64,000 nt of DNA from Coriaria nepalensis (GCA_027186245.1 CP114486.1:7950501-8014500); one strand, 5' to 3'. Shown: positions 11,586-24,310, numbered from the stretch's first letter. A program made the numbers and translations. The notes: generated by a model from the letters alone, not told the origin.

Positions 11586-12689
11586 ATCAGCCACTAAAAA
11601 TTGGTTTGCTGCTGCAAATGATGCCCTACATAGTGAGTTTATACTTTGCAGCAGCAAATATGAATAGATGTCTGATGTGTTGAATCAGTTGATCATTAAA
11701 TATTAATGATCCAACCATTAAATATTATCATCTCACGTGTCCAAAGCCAATTATAATAAACATGGAAGGTAGCAAACTCTTTTGCAAATACTTATTATGT
11801 AATTCCTTTATCTTACCTCTGAGAAAACATAATCCTACGTGTCCATAGCCAATTATCTTATATTAGTTAATCTTAACCTAAATATTCTTGTGAAACATAA
11901 TCTATTAAACTAGCTCGTGCATGTTTATCATATACTAAAATAATAGATAAAAACATACTTACACTAATTATAAGTTCCATGTGTTCGATGTCAACTCATA
12001 ATTAATGCAACTATTATTTATATTATAATGTTTGGAAGGTAAGTCACAATACAACTTCATGATGAATTTCATAGGAGGATTTTATTATGTTAGTCTTATC
12101 ACAAAAATCACATATATACATCATGCATGTTCTATCTCATAGTCCTTAAATATGATGGATAACATATTCAACCATGCATATATATATATCATAATGCATG
12201 TACATTCAATAACTTAAATTACATACATCTAATGCATGAACATATTAAACAATTTAATTATTCATACATTATATTATTTTATCTTTTGATGCATGGCTAT
12301 ATGATATTCATGGAAATCCAAACATGTTTCTAGATCTATTCTAATTAAGTTCATTGAATACATTTTAATTATTTCAACATAACAAACAATTAAAATTAAC
12401 TTCCTTAATTCTTCAGGAAATTTTCCAAAATTATCAACTTTTCAAACTTGGAAAGTTACCGAATCTATAGTCCGCCACACACAGCACCACCGGAGTGCGC
12501 AACGCGGCTACTATTTTGGCAGTGTGGTGTTGCTGCTCTAAGAAAGTCCAATGTCTCGCTTCTCTTTTTCCCTTTTTGGATTTGGATCACGAAAATATTC
12601 TTGGCAATAAAAAAAAAAATTAAGTCAATACCTCAAATTAAAATAAAATAGTTGATGCATTTTCGATATGACCTATGCTCTATTACTTG

Positions 12690-14614
12690 TGTAGATGATA
12701 TTTATGCATACAAGCTGGGATATGGTAAATTAAAACTTTCCCAGGTCGAATCTAGTTAGAACATAAATCGAAGCCAAGAATAATCATACATGAAACATAT
12801 ATCTCATATTTATTAATTTTATAAAAAGTATGGAAAATCCTAACATAATAAAAGTTTAAGATTATAAAGGATTCTCACTCTTGATGAGCGAAGCGAGACG
12901 AATGAATAACTTTTAACTTCTCTTACAATCTGAATTATTGGAAGAATAGATTCCCACGCGTTCGCTAATCGTTATCCATGCGATCTGTTTCTCTCAGGTT
13001 TAGCTCTCACTAAGGTTTTGGCCAAGAGGAGAGGAGGCATCATGATTTCGGCCAACCCTAATAAAGTATATATAATGTTCCATGAGGCTTTAGGTTACCT
13101 GATAGTTAACCTACTACTCTAACCCGATTACCTATTACCCATTCAAAAGTTCACTTAATCTAATTAGGTGAATAATGCGTTAAAACCCATTTATGGATGG
13201 CCAGATCAAGGGTTTATGACCCATGTGTTTTAATCAAATTTTTATTAATTTAACCTTTGAAAATTCAATTAACGGTTCTACCTATTAACCATTTAAAGTC
13301 AACTATTAATTACGAACCGTAGGAACCTTTCATATTTGAAAGAGTTCAATATAATTTCTTAATCTCTCAATAAATTAATGTCATATTTAGTTGTGCTAGC
13401 AAAAGATACATGACATTAGATTTAAAATTAATAATTTATTATTTTGCCTTTATACCCAAACTATAAGTGTAATTTTGATTTTACTCTTCAAATCAAAATT
13501 GTTCGTTTTTCTTTTTCTTTGATGAATCTAAATGGAGGAACTTTCGCATATTAATCTATGTGATTGATTAGATTCTACATCACGCTCGTAGGAAGATTTC
13601 ATAACACTTTATGATTTTATTTAATTAAAAATCATTTTAAAATTAAACGGTTAATTTAATCATCTCATGATTAAATAACCTCAACCTCCTAGTTAAGATT
13701 GACTTTTAGAAAAGTGTTAAGACTACCTAGAAGATGATAAATAATTATCTTCCATAAGAACTTGTCATGATTATAATAAACAATCCATTAATCTTGCCAA
13801 TTTATCAATTCGTCATAGGGCATGATTTGACTATTAAACTCATATAAAAAAATTATGTGAATCATTATACCCTTAATGAATATCGATAATGGATTTATTA
13901 AAACTCTTTTCATACCATAGTACTTTGCAAATATTCATTGTTCAATAAAGAATATAATTCATATGACTTATTTTCAAATATGGAAGTAATTGATTCAATA
14001 TGGATCATCGATAATCTTCATGTACAAAATCTTATACCTAACATTTTACCCCTGCTTAACCTTTTGCTAGGGTCTATAGGAAAAATGTCAATGTATATAA
14101 TCCGAGATATCATGGTGTTGTCAGGTCTAATGCTCACATGAAATATAGTCACTAAATAATTTTTATTAATAATTAGTATTTTTTACCATTCAAAATTATC
14201 TAACTATCAAGTTCAGTGAAATCAGATGATGAGAACAATGGTCATGAGAACAATCATCCTAATAAATTTAGATGATGAACTATATGAATGTCTATTTAGA
14301 TTATCAACGTCCATAATCGATGAGTGACAATGAACAACTCATGTCTTAAGCTTTAAGCTACTTGAGTCTTAATAAGCATGATCTCCATCATAATTTCAAA
14401 TGCATAACTTAAGAGATATAAGACTTTAATATGATATGTATACATTAAACATAAGATTTTAATTTCAATAATTTTTATAAACATGATAAAACAAAATTAA
14501 CTTTCTAATAATAATATATATTATCTTGCTAATATTAGTATCAAAATAATATTCACATAAGATATTTGCCCCATCGGGTGAAAATTCGATTGGTTTGACG
14601 GACATATACTTTCA
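12690..14614 (-). repeat. Complete LTR-L copy (probable 5' LTR)
   Basis: About 1.9 kb. On the minus strand it starts CTGAAAGTATATGTCC at 14614 and ends near 12690 next to a decayed Met-tRNA primer-binding site and a leader, so it is a 5' LTR. It aligns from end to end with 31690-33701. Landmarks are the GATTGACTTTTAGAAAAGTGTTAAGACTACC region (near 13700) and a TGCTTAACCTTTTGCTAGGGTCTATAGGAA region (near 14050). Confidence 0.8.
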
Positions 14615-16737
14615 GTTGCACCAGGCCAAATATCTTCGGTTAAAATCTTCATTTGATCGACTATTATCATGTTGGTAGTAGCAACATTTACCAATTCCAC
14701 AATAAATAATGAAAGGTGGAAGTTTACCATACCGCGAATGTTTGCATCTCCTTCATTTTAGGCTTGAAAAACCTTTGTAGATGATAACGAAATACATGTG
14801 TGCATGATTAACATGCATCAAAGCATACATGATATAAACTTACTTCCTTTTATATGCTACTTGGAAGGATGTAACCAGCACTCTCGATTGTTAAGGCGCA
14901 AAAAACACAAGTCAGCACCATTTTTCAAGGTAAAATATTGAAGAGATATAACTGTCCGCAGGACTCGAGATGAGTTAATTAAAACTGAAGTATTACTTAA
15001 TATTGTGGCTGGTTAACGAACTGAAACCTCACAAAATTTGTCATTATCGTTCATTCATAGATGGAAGAGTCTGGTTAGACATTTCAACAGTGATTACATT
15101 ACTTGTTATTAAACATTTGTATAACCCTGTTGCATATTGGCTCGGTCATTTCACATGCTACATGGGTCAGTAAGAAGGTATTTTGGTGCCAATCAACTAA
15201 GTTCTTGCCATTGATTTTTGCCTGTCATTTTCCATGAACTCTCCACATCTGTCATCGAAAATCGGCTCTGATCCCCAACACATATTGTGTCCCATGCTTA
15301 TTTCCCCATCAGTTGAGTTTCAAATGCGACACGTAGACCTATGAGTCTTGCAGACAACTCATTGAATGCATTGATTTGTTATACCACGACAATTCTATGA
15401 ATCAATTGAATTGTTGTATACATATTGACTATCAACAAGACAACCACATAGGCTTACAAGCTCATGAGAGAAGGTGAATACTCGTGGATAAGCCATAGCT
15501 ATACATGATAATTGGTAAGCACCAATGTCGGTGCAAACGACATATGTCCTTTTATAATCGTGAATTAAATTGAATGAAAGTAACTGAGTAATCAGAAAGT
15601 TTTTAGGAGGCCACGACTGTTCACGATTAGCATCAAAGCACACATGCATGAAATTAGCACCACACACTATTTGGCTAGTAATTGTTGTGTGTCATTTTAT
15701 AAAATATTTTCGTGATCGAAATATATTGGATGGTGCCATGAGAATGTAATTGTCTTTGACACGGATGGCATTGAAAAACTTGAAAATAAATCGATTAAAT
15801 TAACTGGAAAAGGAGGCCAATTGACTAAGAATGGCCAAAATCAACCTTTTTCCATTAGACCAGTTGGCTTAGGGCTGGCCATCCATCCAATGACCGGTTG
15901 GCCGAGATTGGCCAAACGGTCATGTGGCCGCAAAGAATGCTTGTTTTGGACATTCCACCATATCATTGTTAAAGTACAAAAGGGAAAATTTCAGACTTGA
16001 CGAGGGAAAGTCTATAAGCTTATTAACTTTGCTCACCAAGCAGTAGACTTGGTCTAACTTTCTAAAATCTCTCTTGAACTTACTCACCAAGTATACTTAT
16101 TTGGAAAGTATTTTTGCTTGATTTTAAAGTAAGAGAGGGTTCAATTCCTTTATAAATACCACCGTCCCACGAAGAGAAAAGTTAGACTAAAATCGGCTCT
16201 ATTCACCTCATCGACACATCCTTCCTCTCTAAATAATGACAATAGCTCACAAAAAACCGACTCTACTCATCGTTAGGGAAAAGAAGAACCCATAGGAAAT
16301 TGGCTCTTGTCCGGTCTTTACTACAAGTTTCAATCCACACAAAACTAGTTAATGCCTTTTAGTTTAGCCACATCTCAAGAATCAACCTACATAAAACCGC
16401 TTGGTCTTTCATTCATTATATAGGCTTTGGCTTGCATGATTTGGTTTCAATGCTCCTTCAATGATCAATATGAATTTCATCCCATGAGAGCTATCTTGTA
16501 TATATTTTTACAATTATAGTTCAGTAGATCCAGTATCTAAGAATCTAGAACAATTTAGCTATATGTTTGCTTAAATCACATTTGCTTTCATGTAGTTAGA
16601 TTACTTTCCATTTACGAGCTTCTATTTAAATTTCGTATCAGTTAATTTATCGTCTTTTACTTTATTGTCATCTACACACTTTTCTTAGGAGTAGTTCTAA
16701 CTCAATTTGAAGTATCTTTAGGTTAAAAAGGTTAACT
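14615..16737. other. Unassigned degenerate sequence between two long LTRs
   Basis: No recognisable gene. On the minus strand a frame with few stops runs from about 15667 to 14880, with ATG at 15667 and a 90-codon open start containing YVVCTDIGAYQLSC. I could not relate it to a known family. Bases 15840-15960 hold a GGCCA-rich patch. Bases 16300-16730 (plus) are T-rich and look like gypsy leader sequence, with repeated TTACTTT and TTTATCGTC-like runs. Probably transposon-derived. Confidence 0.4.
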
Positions 16738-18584
16738 TAACTTGATGAGCAAACTACTATAATTCTTCTTCAAATCCGAATTGAAGGGGAAGATTCAAGA
16801 CACCCATGTATTCATCCTCTAATCATAATCAACAAGATCTATCTGCTCAGTGAATTTTCAACCTTAAGATTCAACTTATGAATCAAAAGATTTGGAAAAA
16901 GGGATGGGATAATTCATTTGATTTCTGTCTTTCAATTGCTGCCAAGAGGAGAAGAAGTAGCCTTTTATTTTCGGCCACCTTAGTGGTCTACTTATAATGT
17001 TCCATTAGGTATAAGATTTCCCAATCACATTAGGTTTCCTTCTAGCATTAGGTTTCCTTAAATCTATTAAGGAAACAATGGGTCAAGCTATATACTATGG
17101 TTGGCCATACCATGGGTCATAACCCATGAATATTTATCAATCCTTTAGATTAATTTGACCCATAAAATCCAATTAATAATTTGGCCTATTGACCCATTAA
17201 TATTCAATTATTAATACGAACATTCAGGACCCTTTTATAATGAAATAAAGTTTTTTTATAATTTATTAATTTCTAATTAAATCAATATTATACTTACTTG
17301 ACTAGCAGAGCTGCATGACATTAAATTTTATTAATTAATATTTACTATTTTGCTCTTATAGATAAACTACAAGTCAAGTTACCATTTTATCCTTAAAATA
17401 GAAATGATATATTTTTCCCTTTTCTCTGACGAATCTTAAACTGAGTTATTATCGAATCTTATGTGTGTATCCGATTAGTTTTAACATCATGCCGATAGGA
17501 GAATTTAATAAAATTTTATTATTTTATTTAATTCACAATAAAATTCGTTTCATTTAAAACATCTTTTGAATTAAATAGTTAATGTAATTATCTCATGAAT
17601 AAATAACTCAAACCTCAAAGTCAAGATTGACTTCTAGCAAAGTGTTAAGACTATCCTAGAGATTAAAAGTATCTTCTTCCTAAAGAACTTCCTATGACTA
17701 GAGTATATTTATATAAAAAAATCTTTTAATCTTGTTAATATCCCAACTAGTCCTAGAATATTGTTTAATTGTTAAACCACAGTTGAAAAATTATATGAAC
17801 CATTCTATCCTTAGTGAACATCAATAATGGATTGACAGAAAACTCTTTTTCATATCGTACTACTTTGCAATGATTCTTTGTTCAATAATGGATATAATTC
17901 ATAGGATCTATTTTCAAATACGTAAGCAATGAATTCTCTCTTAATCAATCACAACTTTCATGTACAATATTCATACCCAATGGTTCACCCCGTGTTCACC
18001 TTCGCTAGGGCTATTTGGAATAACGTCAAAGCATAAAACTCGGAATATAAGATATCATGGCAATCTCATGTCCAATGACCAAAGACAATTCTCATTAACA
18101 TTTATAATTAATGACCATGTAATTGTCACATTATGTACCCTCAGTCTCTACTACGCACGCACATAATCTTCATGATGTTCTAATAATGCCAATGGCCATA
18201 AGATTGACCACCCTAAACACTTGATATGATGAACTATGTGATTGTCAATCCGGATCATTAATGTATATTCTGGACAGATCTTATGACAATGAAAAGTTCA
18301 TGTCTTAAGCATTGAGCAACTTGAGCCTTAATTACCATGATCCTTATATTGGTTTCCAAAGTACACAACTTAAGACATTTGACTTTATCATGATATATAT
18401 TTATAAAATATAAGATATTAATTCCGAAAAAATTAATAAACATGATAAATAATTATTATCTTTCATAAATGACAACTAATAATAATATTCATTGTCCTGT
18501 TAATATATGCATAAAGATAGTATCACATAAAGTTGTTTACCCCATCGAGTCAAACCTGTTTGGCTTGATAGGTATACACTTTCA
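16738..18584 (-). repeat. LTR-L copy (3' LTR), about 1.85 kb
   Basis: Starts on the minus strand as TTGAAAGTGTATACC at 18584, directly after a polypurine-tract relative (reverse complement of ATCTCATCACTTGCAC, 18585-18600) and RNase H remnants, so it is a 3' LTR. It matches 12690-14614 and 31690-33701. The last 200 or so bases at the 16738 end are missing. Landmark: GACTTCTAGCAAAGTGTTAAGACTATCC near 17630. Confidence 0.8.
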
Positions 18585-19090
18585 ATCTCATCACTTGCAC
18601 TAAAACTAATCATTTCAGAATCTTATTTCCATGTTGTCAAGATGGCGATCGAACTTTTGTTGGGAAAGTGCCTTAGTGAATGGATCCACAATGTTTTAAT
18701 CTATGTCGACGTCCCATCTTTCAATCATCCCTTGAATGAGATGATAATGTCTCAATACGGGTTTAGATTTCTTTTAAGACCTTGGTTCCTTCACTGTTGT
18801 TATCATGGTATATTACTACATGATCAACAATGCTTGGAACCACACTAAGTTCAGTTTGAACTTTTTCATCCAAACCAGTCTTTTGTTACTTTTGAAGCTA
18901 CAATATATTTGGCCTTAGTGGTGGAATCCGTAGCCATTTCCTATTTGGAAGTCTTCCAACTAACCGCTTCACCATTGAGCGTGAAAACGAAACTTGAAAT
19001 TAATTTACTATCATCAACATCTAATTGAAAACTAGAGTCTGCCCCTCAATTTTCAAGTTAGTACCTCCATAAATAAAAAATATCTCTTTA
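18585..19090 (-). pseudogene. Copia RNase H remnant upstream of the 3' LTR
   Basis: Minus-strand coding debris matching the RNase H end of the long-LTR copia. A TDSTTKAKY-type stretch is readable near 18930 and a VSWKTSK-like segment just upstream. The same nucleotide landmarks occur at 26270-26760 in the better preserved element (for example GTTGTCAAGATGGC near 18635 and CTTGTCAAGATGGC near 26305). Frames are broken. The remnant ends at about 19090, where a different LTR begins. Confidence 0.7.
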
Positions 19091-19099
19091 CTTGTTCCC

Positions 19100-19290
19100 C
19101 TTTCTAATGTGGGACAAAAAGTTTCTCCTTTATTTTTCCACTCTAAACCATTCCAATGGTTGCGCTATATATTGATTTGAAGCTCTCATGAAGGATACCC
19201 CGAATCAACTTTGGCCTTATAATTACATGAAGTGTAACCCACTGAAAATCGAACATAAACATTTCATATTGAAATATTTTCCAACAATCC
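19100..19290 (-). repeat. Short solo LTR (family R), minus copy
   Basis: On the minus strand a GTGGAGGATTG purine-rich tract precedes TGTTGGAAAATATTTC and about 190 bp later TTTTTGTCCCACATT, a common layout for short copia LTRs. It is homologous to 22985-23215 in the opposite orientation: both share TTTATGTTCGATTTT, ACTTCATGT, AAATGGTTT.GA.T and a GTCC.ACATT.GAAAGG end. No coding sequence accompanies it. Confidence 0.55.
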
Positions 19291-19564
19291 TCCACATGAA
19301 TGAAATTAGTGGATTATATAAAATGGATGTTTTTTTCGACATTAACATGTTTTTGACCAAGATATAGAGTTCGACAGTTTGAAATCTACATAGGATAGGT
19401 AGGTATCAACCTTTCAACCTTCATTTATAAAAGTACATTGATTTTACTGACTGATCAGTACATGATACTTTTGAAATATTATGTCGTATATAATATACTT
19501 CACATAGGAGTTTTACCTGATACACTTGAGTTGTCATTGTTATATTCATTTTGGCCTTTAACAT

Positions 19565-20107
19565 TTTCATGATTTTCAACCATTATATAGTTATAGAACA
19601 TAATGGATTCCTAGAAACTCCTTTCATACAATGGTACTCTATAGAGATTCCTTGTTCAATAAAGTATATAATCCATAAGACCTTTTTCTAAATACAGAAA
19701 TGATGGATTCCCTCATGACCACTCACAACCTTCTCACACAACACTTCATGCTCAACGGTTCACCCCGTGTTCATCCCTGGCTAGAGCTAATTTGAGTGAA
19801 ACCCTATACTCAAGGAACCATGGTGTCTCAGGTCTGTGGATCACATTTAAAATAGTCACTAGATAATTCTCATTAACAGTCAGTGTTAATTACCATTGAG
19901 AATTATTTAAGTGTTAAGTTTAACACCCTTAGTCTCTACTAAGTGATGAACTATATGATTATCTATTTGGATTAATCAATGTCCATTCTCGAGATCCTAT
20001 GACAACAAACCATTTGTATCTTTAGAGCTTTTAGAGACTTGAGTTTATTCTAGCATGATCTCTATCATAGTCTTTGAAGTGCATAACTCAAGATACTGAT
20101 TTGTCTA
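19565..20107 (-). repeat. LTR-L first-half fragment (flipped segment)
   Basis: Matches 32915-33515 of the intact LTR in the minus orientation, with a deletion of about 65 bp around 19945. Shared landmarks are CTATAGAGATTCCTTGTTCAATAAAGT near 19640 and TTCTCGAGATCCTATGA near 19990. It abuts exactly the second half of the same LTR type at 20108, which runs in the opposite direction. Confidence 0.75.
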
Positions 20108-21298
20108 TTAGGATTTAACTATTATACTATGCCTTAGGATGAATTGGGATATTGGCAAGATGGAAGCATACTATAGTCAATAGGTTCCTTCAAAAGATGG
20201 CATTTCTCATCTTCCGGATAGTCTTAACACTTTTCTAAAAGTCAATCTTGACTTAGAGGTTTACAGTTATTTAATCATGAGATGATTAAATTAACTTTTT
20301 ATTTTAAAAGGTTATTTTAAATTAAATAAATTTAATTAAGAATTAAATAAAATCATAAAGGTGTTTATGGAATCCACCTACTAGCATGATAATTATTAAG
20401 GTTCATAGTAACTCAGTTAAAGTTTCGTCGGAGAAAAGAGAAAAACATACCAAATCATTTTAGGGATAAATTATACTTTGACTTATAGTTTGACTATAAG
20501 GGAAAAGTGGTAATTATTAATTTAATGTCATTCTACTCTGCTAGTATAACTAAGTGTGGTATTAATATTATTAGAAATTAATAAATTATATAGAAACTTT
20601 TATTTAATTATAAAAGTGTCCTAAAGGTTCGTATTAATATTCGGACATTTGAGGATTAATAGGCTGGATTATTAACTGGATATTTGTAGGCCAAACTAAT
20701 CAAAAGGTTCATTAAATCTATTAGTTATACCCATTAGGGTGGCTGACAATGATATAGGTTTGACCCAATTTTATATTTTAAGAAATTTAAGATAAAATGT
20801 AACTTAAAGTGATAAGAATTTTTAGGTAGCTAGGAAACTTAATGTAACTAGGAAACTGTAACCTAGTTGTGCTTATAAATACCACCGAAAGGCTTAGCCA
20901 AATTCAAGCCTAGCCATAAGCAACCTTGGCTGAAATTCTCTAAAGATAACAGATTCTCTTTCCCCGAACTTATTAGTTTATGAGTTGAAACAAAATTTAG
21001 CTGTGCAAAATGAATCGTGTAGATTAAGGTTAGAAGGCGAACATATAGACGCCTCCCATTTCATCAAAGAAGGGTTTTGTATCAAATTATTTAAGAATGA
21101 AGGTATCTATTTTAACATAATCTTAATTTTAATATTGATGAGATTTATTGTACTTTATGTAAAATGATTATATGTGATATAATTATTGTATGATCGATCT
21201 TGCTAAAAATTATGCATACTAGAATTTGATTCAAAATAAATTTTAAATATTACTTCTGTTACGTTTATCTTCTATTCACATGCCTATGTTTCCTATTA
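20108..21298 (+). repeat. LTR-L second-half fragment in plus orientation
   Basis: Reverse complement match to 31690-32905 of the intact LTR, starting where the neighbouring flipped half leaves off and ending TTTCCTATTA at the true LTR end. A plant-like promoter region is visible (CTTATAAATACCACC at about 20875). The ORF at 20985-21167 lies inside the LTR and is not a gene. The next five bases, TCTAA, equal those beside the other LTR of the same insertion at 33702-33706. Confidence 0.8.
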
Positions 21299-22200
21299 TC
21301 TAAGCTTCCTTAAATACTTTCTTGGCTTGGAGATCATGAGTAATTCATATAGGATTTATATGTCAAGAGAAAATATGCCCTTGAGTTGATTATTCAAGCA
21401 GGTCTTACTGCATGCATCTAACCCATCTTCCATTCCCATGGATCAAAATACCAGGCTAACTTCTGTGAGGTGAGACAAGTTATCTGATTCTAAACATGGT
21501 GACCCTCTCTTACCTGACCATGCTCCATTCCAGCCTTGATTGGTCACCTGATATACTTAACTATGACATGGCTTGATGTCTACTTTTCTGTCCAAGCATT
21601 GAGTCAGTTTAAGCACAGTCATTGGGATACAACTCTCAAGATCTGACGTTATATCAAGAGAAGTCCCTGGTCTTGGGTAGTTCTTCAACACTTCACATAA
21701 CTTTTCTCTCCATGCCTATTCAGATGAAAGCTGAGCCTCCTGTACAGTCACTAAGAAATCTGTTATAGGCTATTGTATTCTTCTCAGTGGATCTCGTCTT
21801 GTGGAAGATAACAAAGCAGCCTACAGTATCACGTTCCTCTCTGAGGTGGAGTATTTTGCTATGGCTACTGCCACATAGCAACCTGGCTACTGTAACCTGG
21901 CTCAGCAATCTTCTCCATTATCTCTCCCTTCAGGTTCCTTTGCGGGTTCCTCTCCACTGTGACAGCAGCTTAGCCTGCCAAATAGCTGCCAATCCAGTTT
22001 TCCCCGAGCGGACTGAACACATCAAGATTGATTGTCACATGCTCCGTGAAAACTACTAAAGGGAGTCATTAAACCTACAACTATTGCATCTACTTTGTAA
22101 CTGGCCGATGTATTCACTAAAGCTTTGAGCAAAATTCAACACTCATTTCTCCTATCCAAGCTGCATGTGTTAGACATCTTCCACCCTCCACCTTGAGGGG
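21299..22200 (+). pseudogene. Distal half of a copia pol: RT end and RNase H, displaced
   Basis: Starts in the RT just after the palm (FLKYFLGLEI at about 21308, KYALELIIQAGL at about 21374), continues into RNase H (CTVTKKSVIGYCILLSGSRL at about 21735; SRSSSEVEYFAMATAT near 21833; ERTEHIKIDCHMLREN at about 22008) and ends ADVFTKAL near 22104, before a polypurine tract. Frames are broken. It is the missing downstream part of the minus-strand element at 33707-37263: with the 5-bp TCTAA target duplication counted once, the reading frame continues across. The two pieces are now in opposite orientation. Confidence 0.85.
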
Positions 22201-22203
22201 AGT

Positions 22204-22413
22204 ATTAGCGTATACATGACTGTGGCACTTACGTGGATATTAGTTGTTATGCATAAGGTCAATATGTTAGTTGGTTAGTATCGCAGCTTGGTTAGTTATT
22301 CTAAGTTGCATGTATTTAAAGGTAAGTTGCATGCATTATGTGTCAACATTGGAGAATAATATCGGCATTCTATTTTTCTATCTCTCACTCTCGCTTTCTG
22401 TTTTCCTCTTTCT
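22204..22413 (+). repeat. 3' LTR of the displaced copia half
   Basis: Follows the purine tract TTGAGGGGAG at about 22193. It contains AAGTTGCATGCATTATGTGTCAA and ends near TTTCTGTTTCTCC. The same sequence in reverse complement forms the 5' LTR remnant at 37264-37390, confirming that the two pieces are of one family and probably one element. A CAACATTGGAGAATAATA block is repeated at 22344 and 22421, 77 bp apart. Confidence 0.7.
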
Positions 22414-22984
22414 GTTTCTCCAACATTGGAGAATAATACAAGGTGGGGTTTTATGCAATATCTGAATGAAATGATGTGTTACCTTCTGAAGTATGAAATT
22501 GCAGAATGAAGCTTTTCAAGTTAGGGCCTCCAACTTTATATGTAGATACAAGATATATCAAGTTGGTAACATCAAAATTTATTTTCACGCCATCTTCATA
22601 CCCAAGCATCCTCCACAATCAGTGGAGCTATAACTCGTCGGCACATTGCCTTTGTCTCCATCGACCATCCATTTTATTTCCTTAGATTAAGAAAGGTCAT
22701 TCTTGATTTGAAGAAATGAGTGAAGCAGAAGGAAAAAAAAAAAAACAATAAAGTTACTAATTCTATACGAATGGAAGAATGTGAGTACAAGCTTATGGGT
22801 CTTCTATTTTTTAGGGTTCCCATCATAATAATTTTAAATAAATTAAGTTGATCAGAAGAAGCTTTTTTTTTTCTATCTGGAAATGCTATATTTTTTTTCT
22901 AACTCTTGCAGGAGAGAAAAATGGCTTCTTGTAAAAGCAACTCTATGGCATGCGAGGTTGCAAGTGTAGTACATAGCACTAGTC
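22414..22984. other. Stretch without a recognisable gene
   Basis: Mostly AT-rich with a few A and T homopolymers (22733-22745, 22864-22872). I see no coding similarity. The ORF beginning at 22906 runs into the family R repeat and has no domain. Confidence 0.4.
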
Positions 22985-23215
22985 GGAAAAATAGAATTTC
23001 AACATGCTTTGTTTATGTTCGATTTTTTATAGGGCCTACTTCATGTTGTGAGAGGTCAAAGTTTATTCGAGTTCTCCTCTGTGATAGTTTTGAATCGGTA
23101 TATGGCACACTCAAAATAATTAATGCGTGAATGAGAAATTGAATTTCAAAGTGCAACTACTGAAATGGTTTGAAGTAGAAAAATAAAAAAGAAACGTTTT
23201 GTCCTACATTCGAAA
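22985..23215 (+). repeat. Short solo LTR (family R), plus copy
   Basis: Homologous to the reverse complement of 19100-19290, with about 50 extra bases in the middle (near 23115-23160). Ends with GTTTTGTCCTACATTCGAAAGG, the counterpart of TTTTTGTCCCACATTAGAAAGG. It forms the right-hand arm of an inverted pair around the rearranged block. Confidence 0.5.
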
Positions 23216-23459
23216 GGAGAATAAGTGGTAGAATGCTTATGAAGTTGTACATTTGTTAATGAATAATAAAATATAAACTAGAATACATGCATGCAAGGGG
23301 GGTGCAAATCCAAACTTGATCGAGCTTGGCTGGTGTGCGCCCACACCTTGGCCCAACGAATGTCGACCAGAAAATGACCCGGTTCGCCTTAGCTCTCTTT
23401 TTATTTTCTTTTCTCATGAATAATATTTTCTCATGCAAAACGTATGAATATTAAAGGAC

Positions 23460-24310
23460 ATAGTTTAATTTGCCATTTCATCAAATTTAAATCTAAAATG
23501 TACCATGAATTAAATTCTAGAAATTTCTAGATTAAATTTTTGTTAATCTCTTGTCCTCTCATGAGCTTATAAATTGATAATCTTCCTCCATTTAGAAACA
23601 TATCGAAAATGAAATCTCTCTTAGTTTTCATTTCCTCTCTAGAGTCCTAAGTTTCCAGTATGATAGAGTTTAGATTGTTTTATAGTTAACCGGAAAAGTA
23701 TCAGTGGTGCGCGATTACTATTGATCTCTGTTGTATCTTGGGAGACAAACATTGTTCAACCTTTGGCATCGATGAGAGGGGGAAAATCTGTTGTAAGGAC
23801 GTTGTTGCATTATAGGCCTCAGTTTGATTCTCAGCTTCTTACCTCTCTGATTTCAATTTTATAGATTATACATCTTACGTTCAATTGCTTATTTAGTTTA
23901 TGATATGTTTAACATTCTGTTCTATCACTACAGATTCCAGTACATAAACTATTTATTCAGGATTTTTGTTTTACAAATTCTATTTCTATATTTTCCTATT
24001 TATTGTTTTCAACTTTACTGTATTCTATTTTCTGCTTAATGTTTATAGATTATTGAAAGTTACTATTTACTATATATTATCCTACAACTTAAAACAAATT
24101 ATAATTATATCTTTGGATAGAATAACACATCTTGCATGAACACTTGAATGAGCACGTAACTATTTCATTACTATTGTAACATGTTTCATTAATACTGTAA
24201 AACTATTTTATGATCATAACTATGTAACGTTTCAGATTTAATTTTTCTATTGTAATAATTATTTTATGATCATTTCAATTACTCATACTAATTTTCTATG
24301 ATTTACAGAT
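23460..24310 (+). repeat. Probable 5' LTR and leader of a Tnt1-like copia
   Basis: Non-coding AT-rich sequence directly upstream of a gag start at 24311. It contains a CTTATAAATTGATAATC TATA-like region (about 23568) and a GTATCAGTGGTGCGCGATTACTA segment (about 23698), a layout seen in plant Tnt1/Tork-type leaders. I cannot fix the LTR edges because no second copy is in the window. Confidence 0.4.

Larger units (their letters stand above)
9840..12688 (-). repeat. Untranslated leader of a long-LTR copia, internally duplicated
   Basis: Non-coding sequence between the primer-binding site of an LTR-L copy (degenerate, about 12676-12688; intact PBS at the equivalent place at 31677-31689) and a truncation at about 9840. 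It matches the leader at 29890-31676 of the other long-LTR element. The leader is duplicated here: 9930-10800 and 11710-12460 are two direct copies, both sharing the CCAATTATAATAA...GGTAGCAAAC block. Gag and pol are missing. ORFs in this stretch, such as 11357-11566 and 12448-12651, are repeat sequence and not genes. Confidence 0.7.

Noticed and set aside
12448..12651. 67-codon ORF
   Set aside because: It is part of the copia leader repeat, not coding in the sister copy.
20985..21167. 60-codon ORF on the plus strand
   Set aside because: It lies inside the second half of an LTR that is repeated elsewhere in the window.
22906..23130. 74-codon ORF on the plus strand
   Set aside because: No domain, and its second half lies within the family R repeat.
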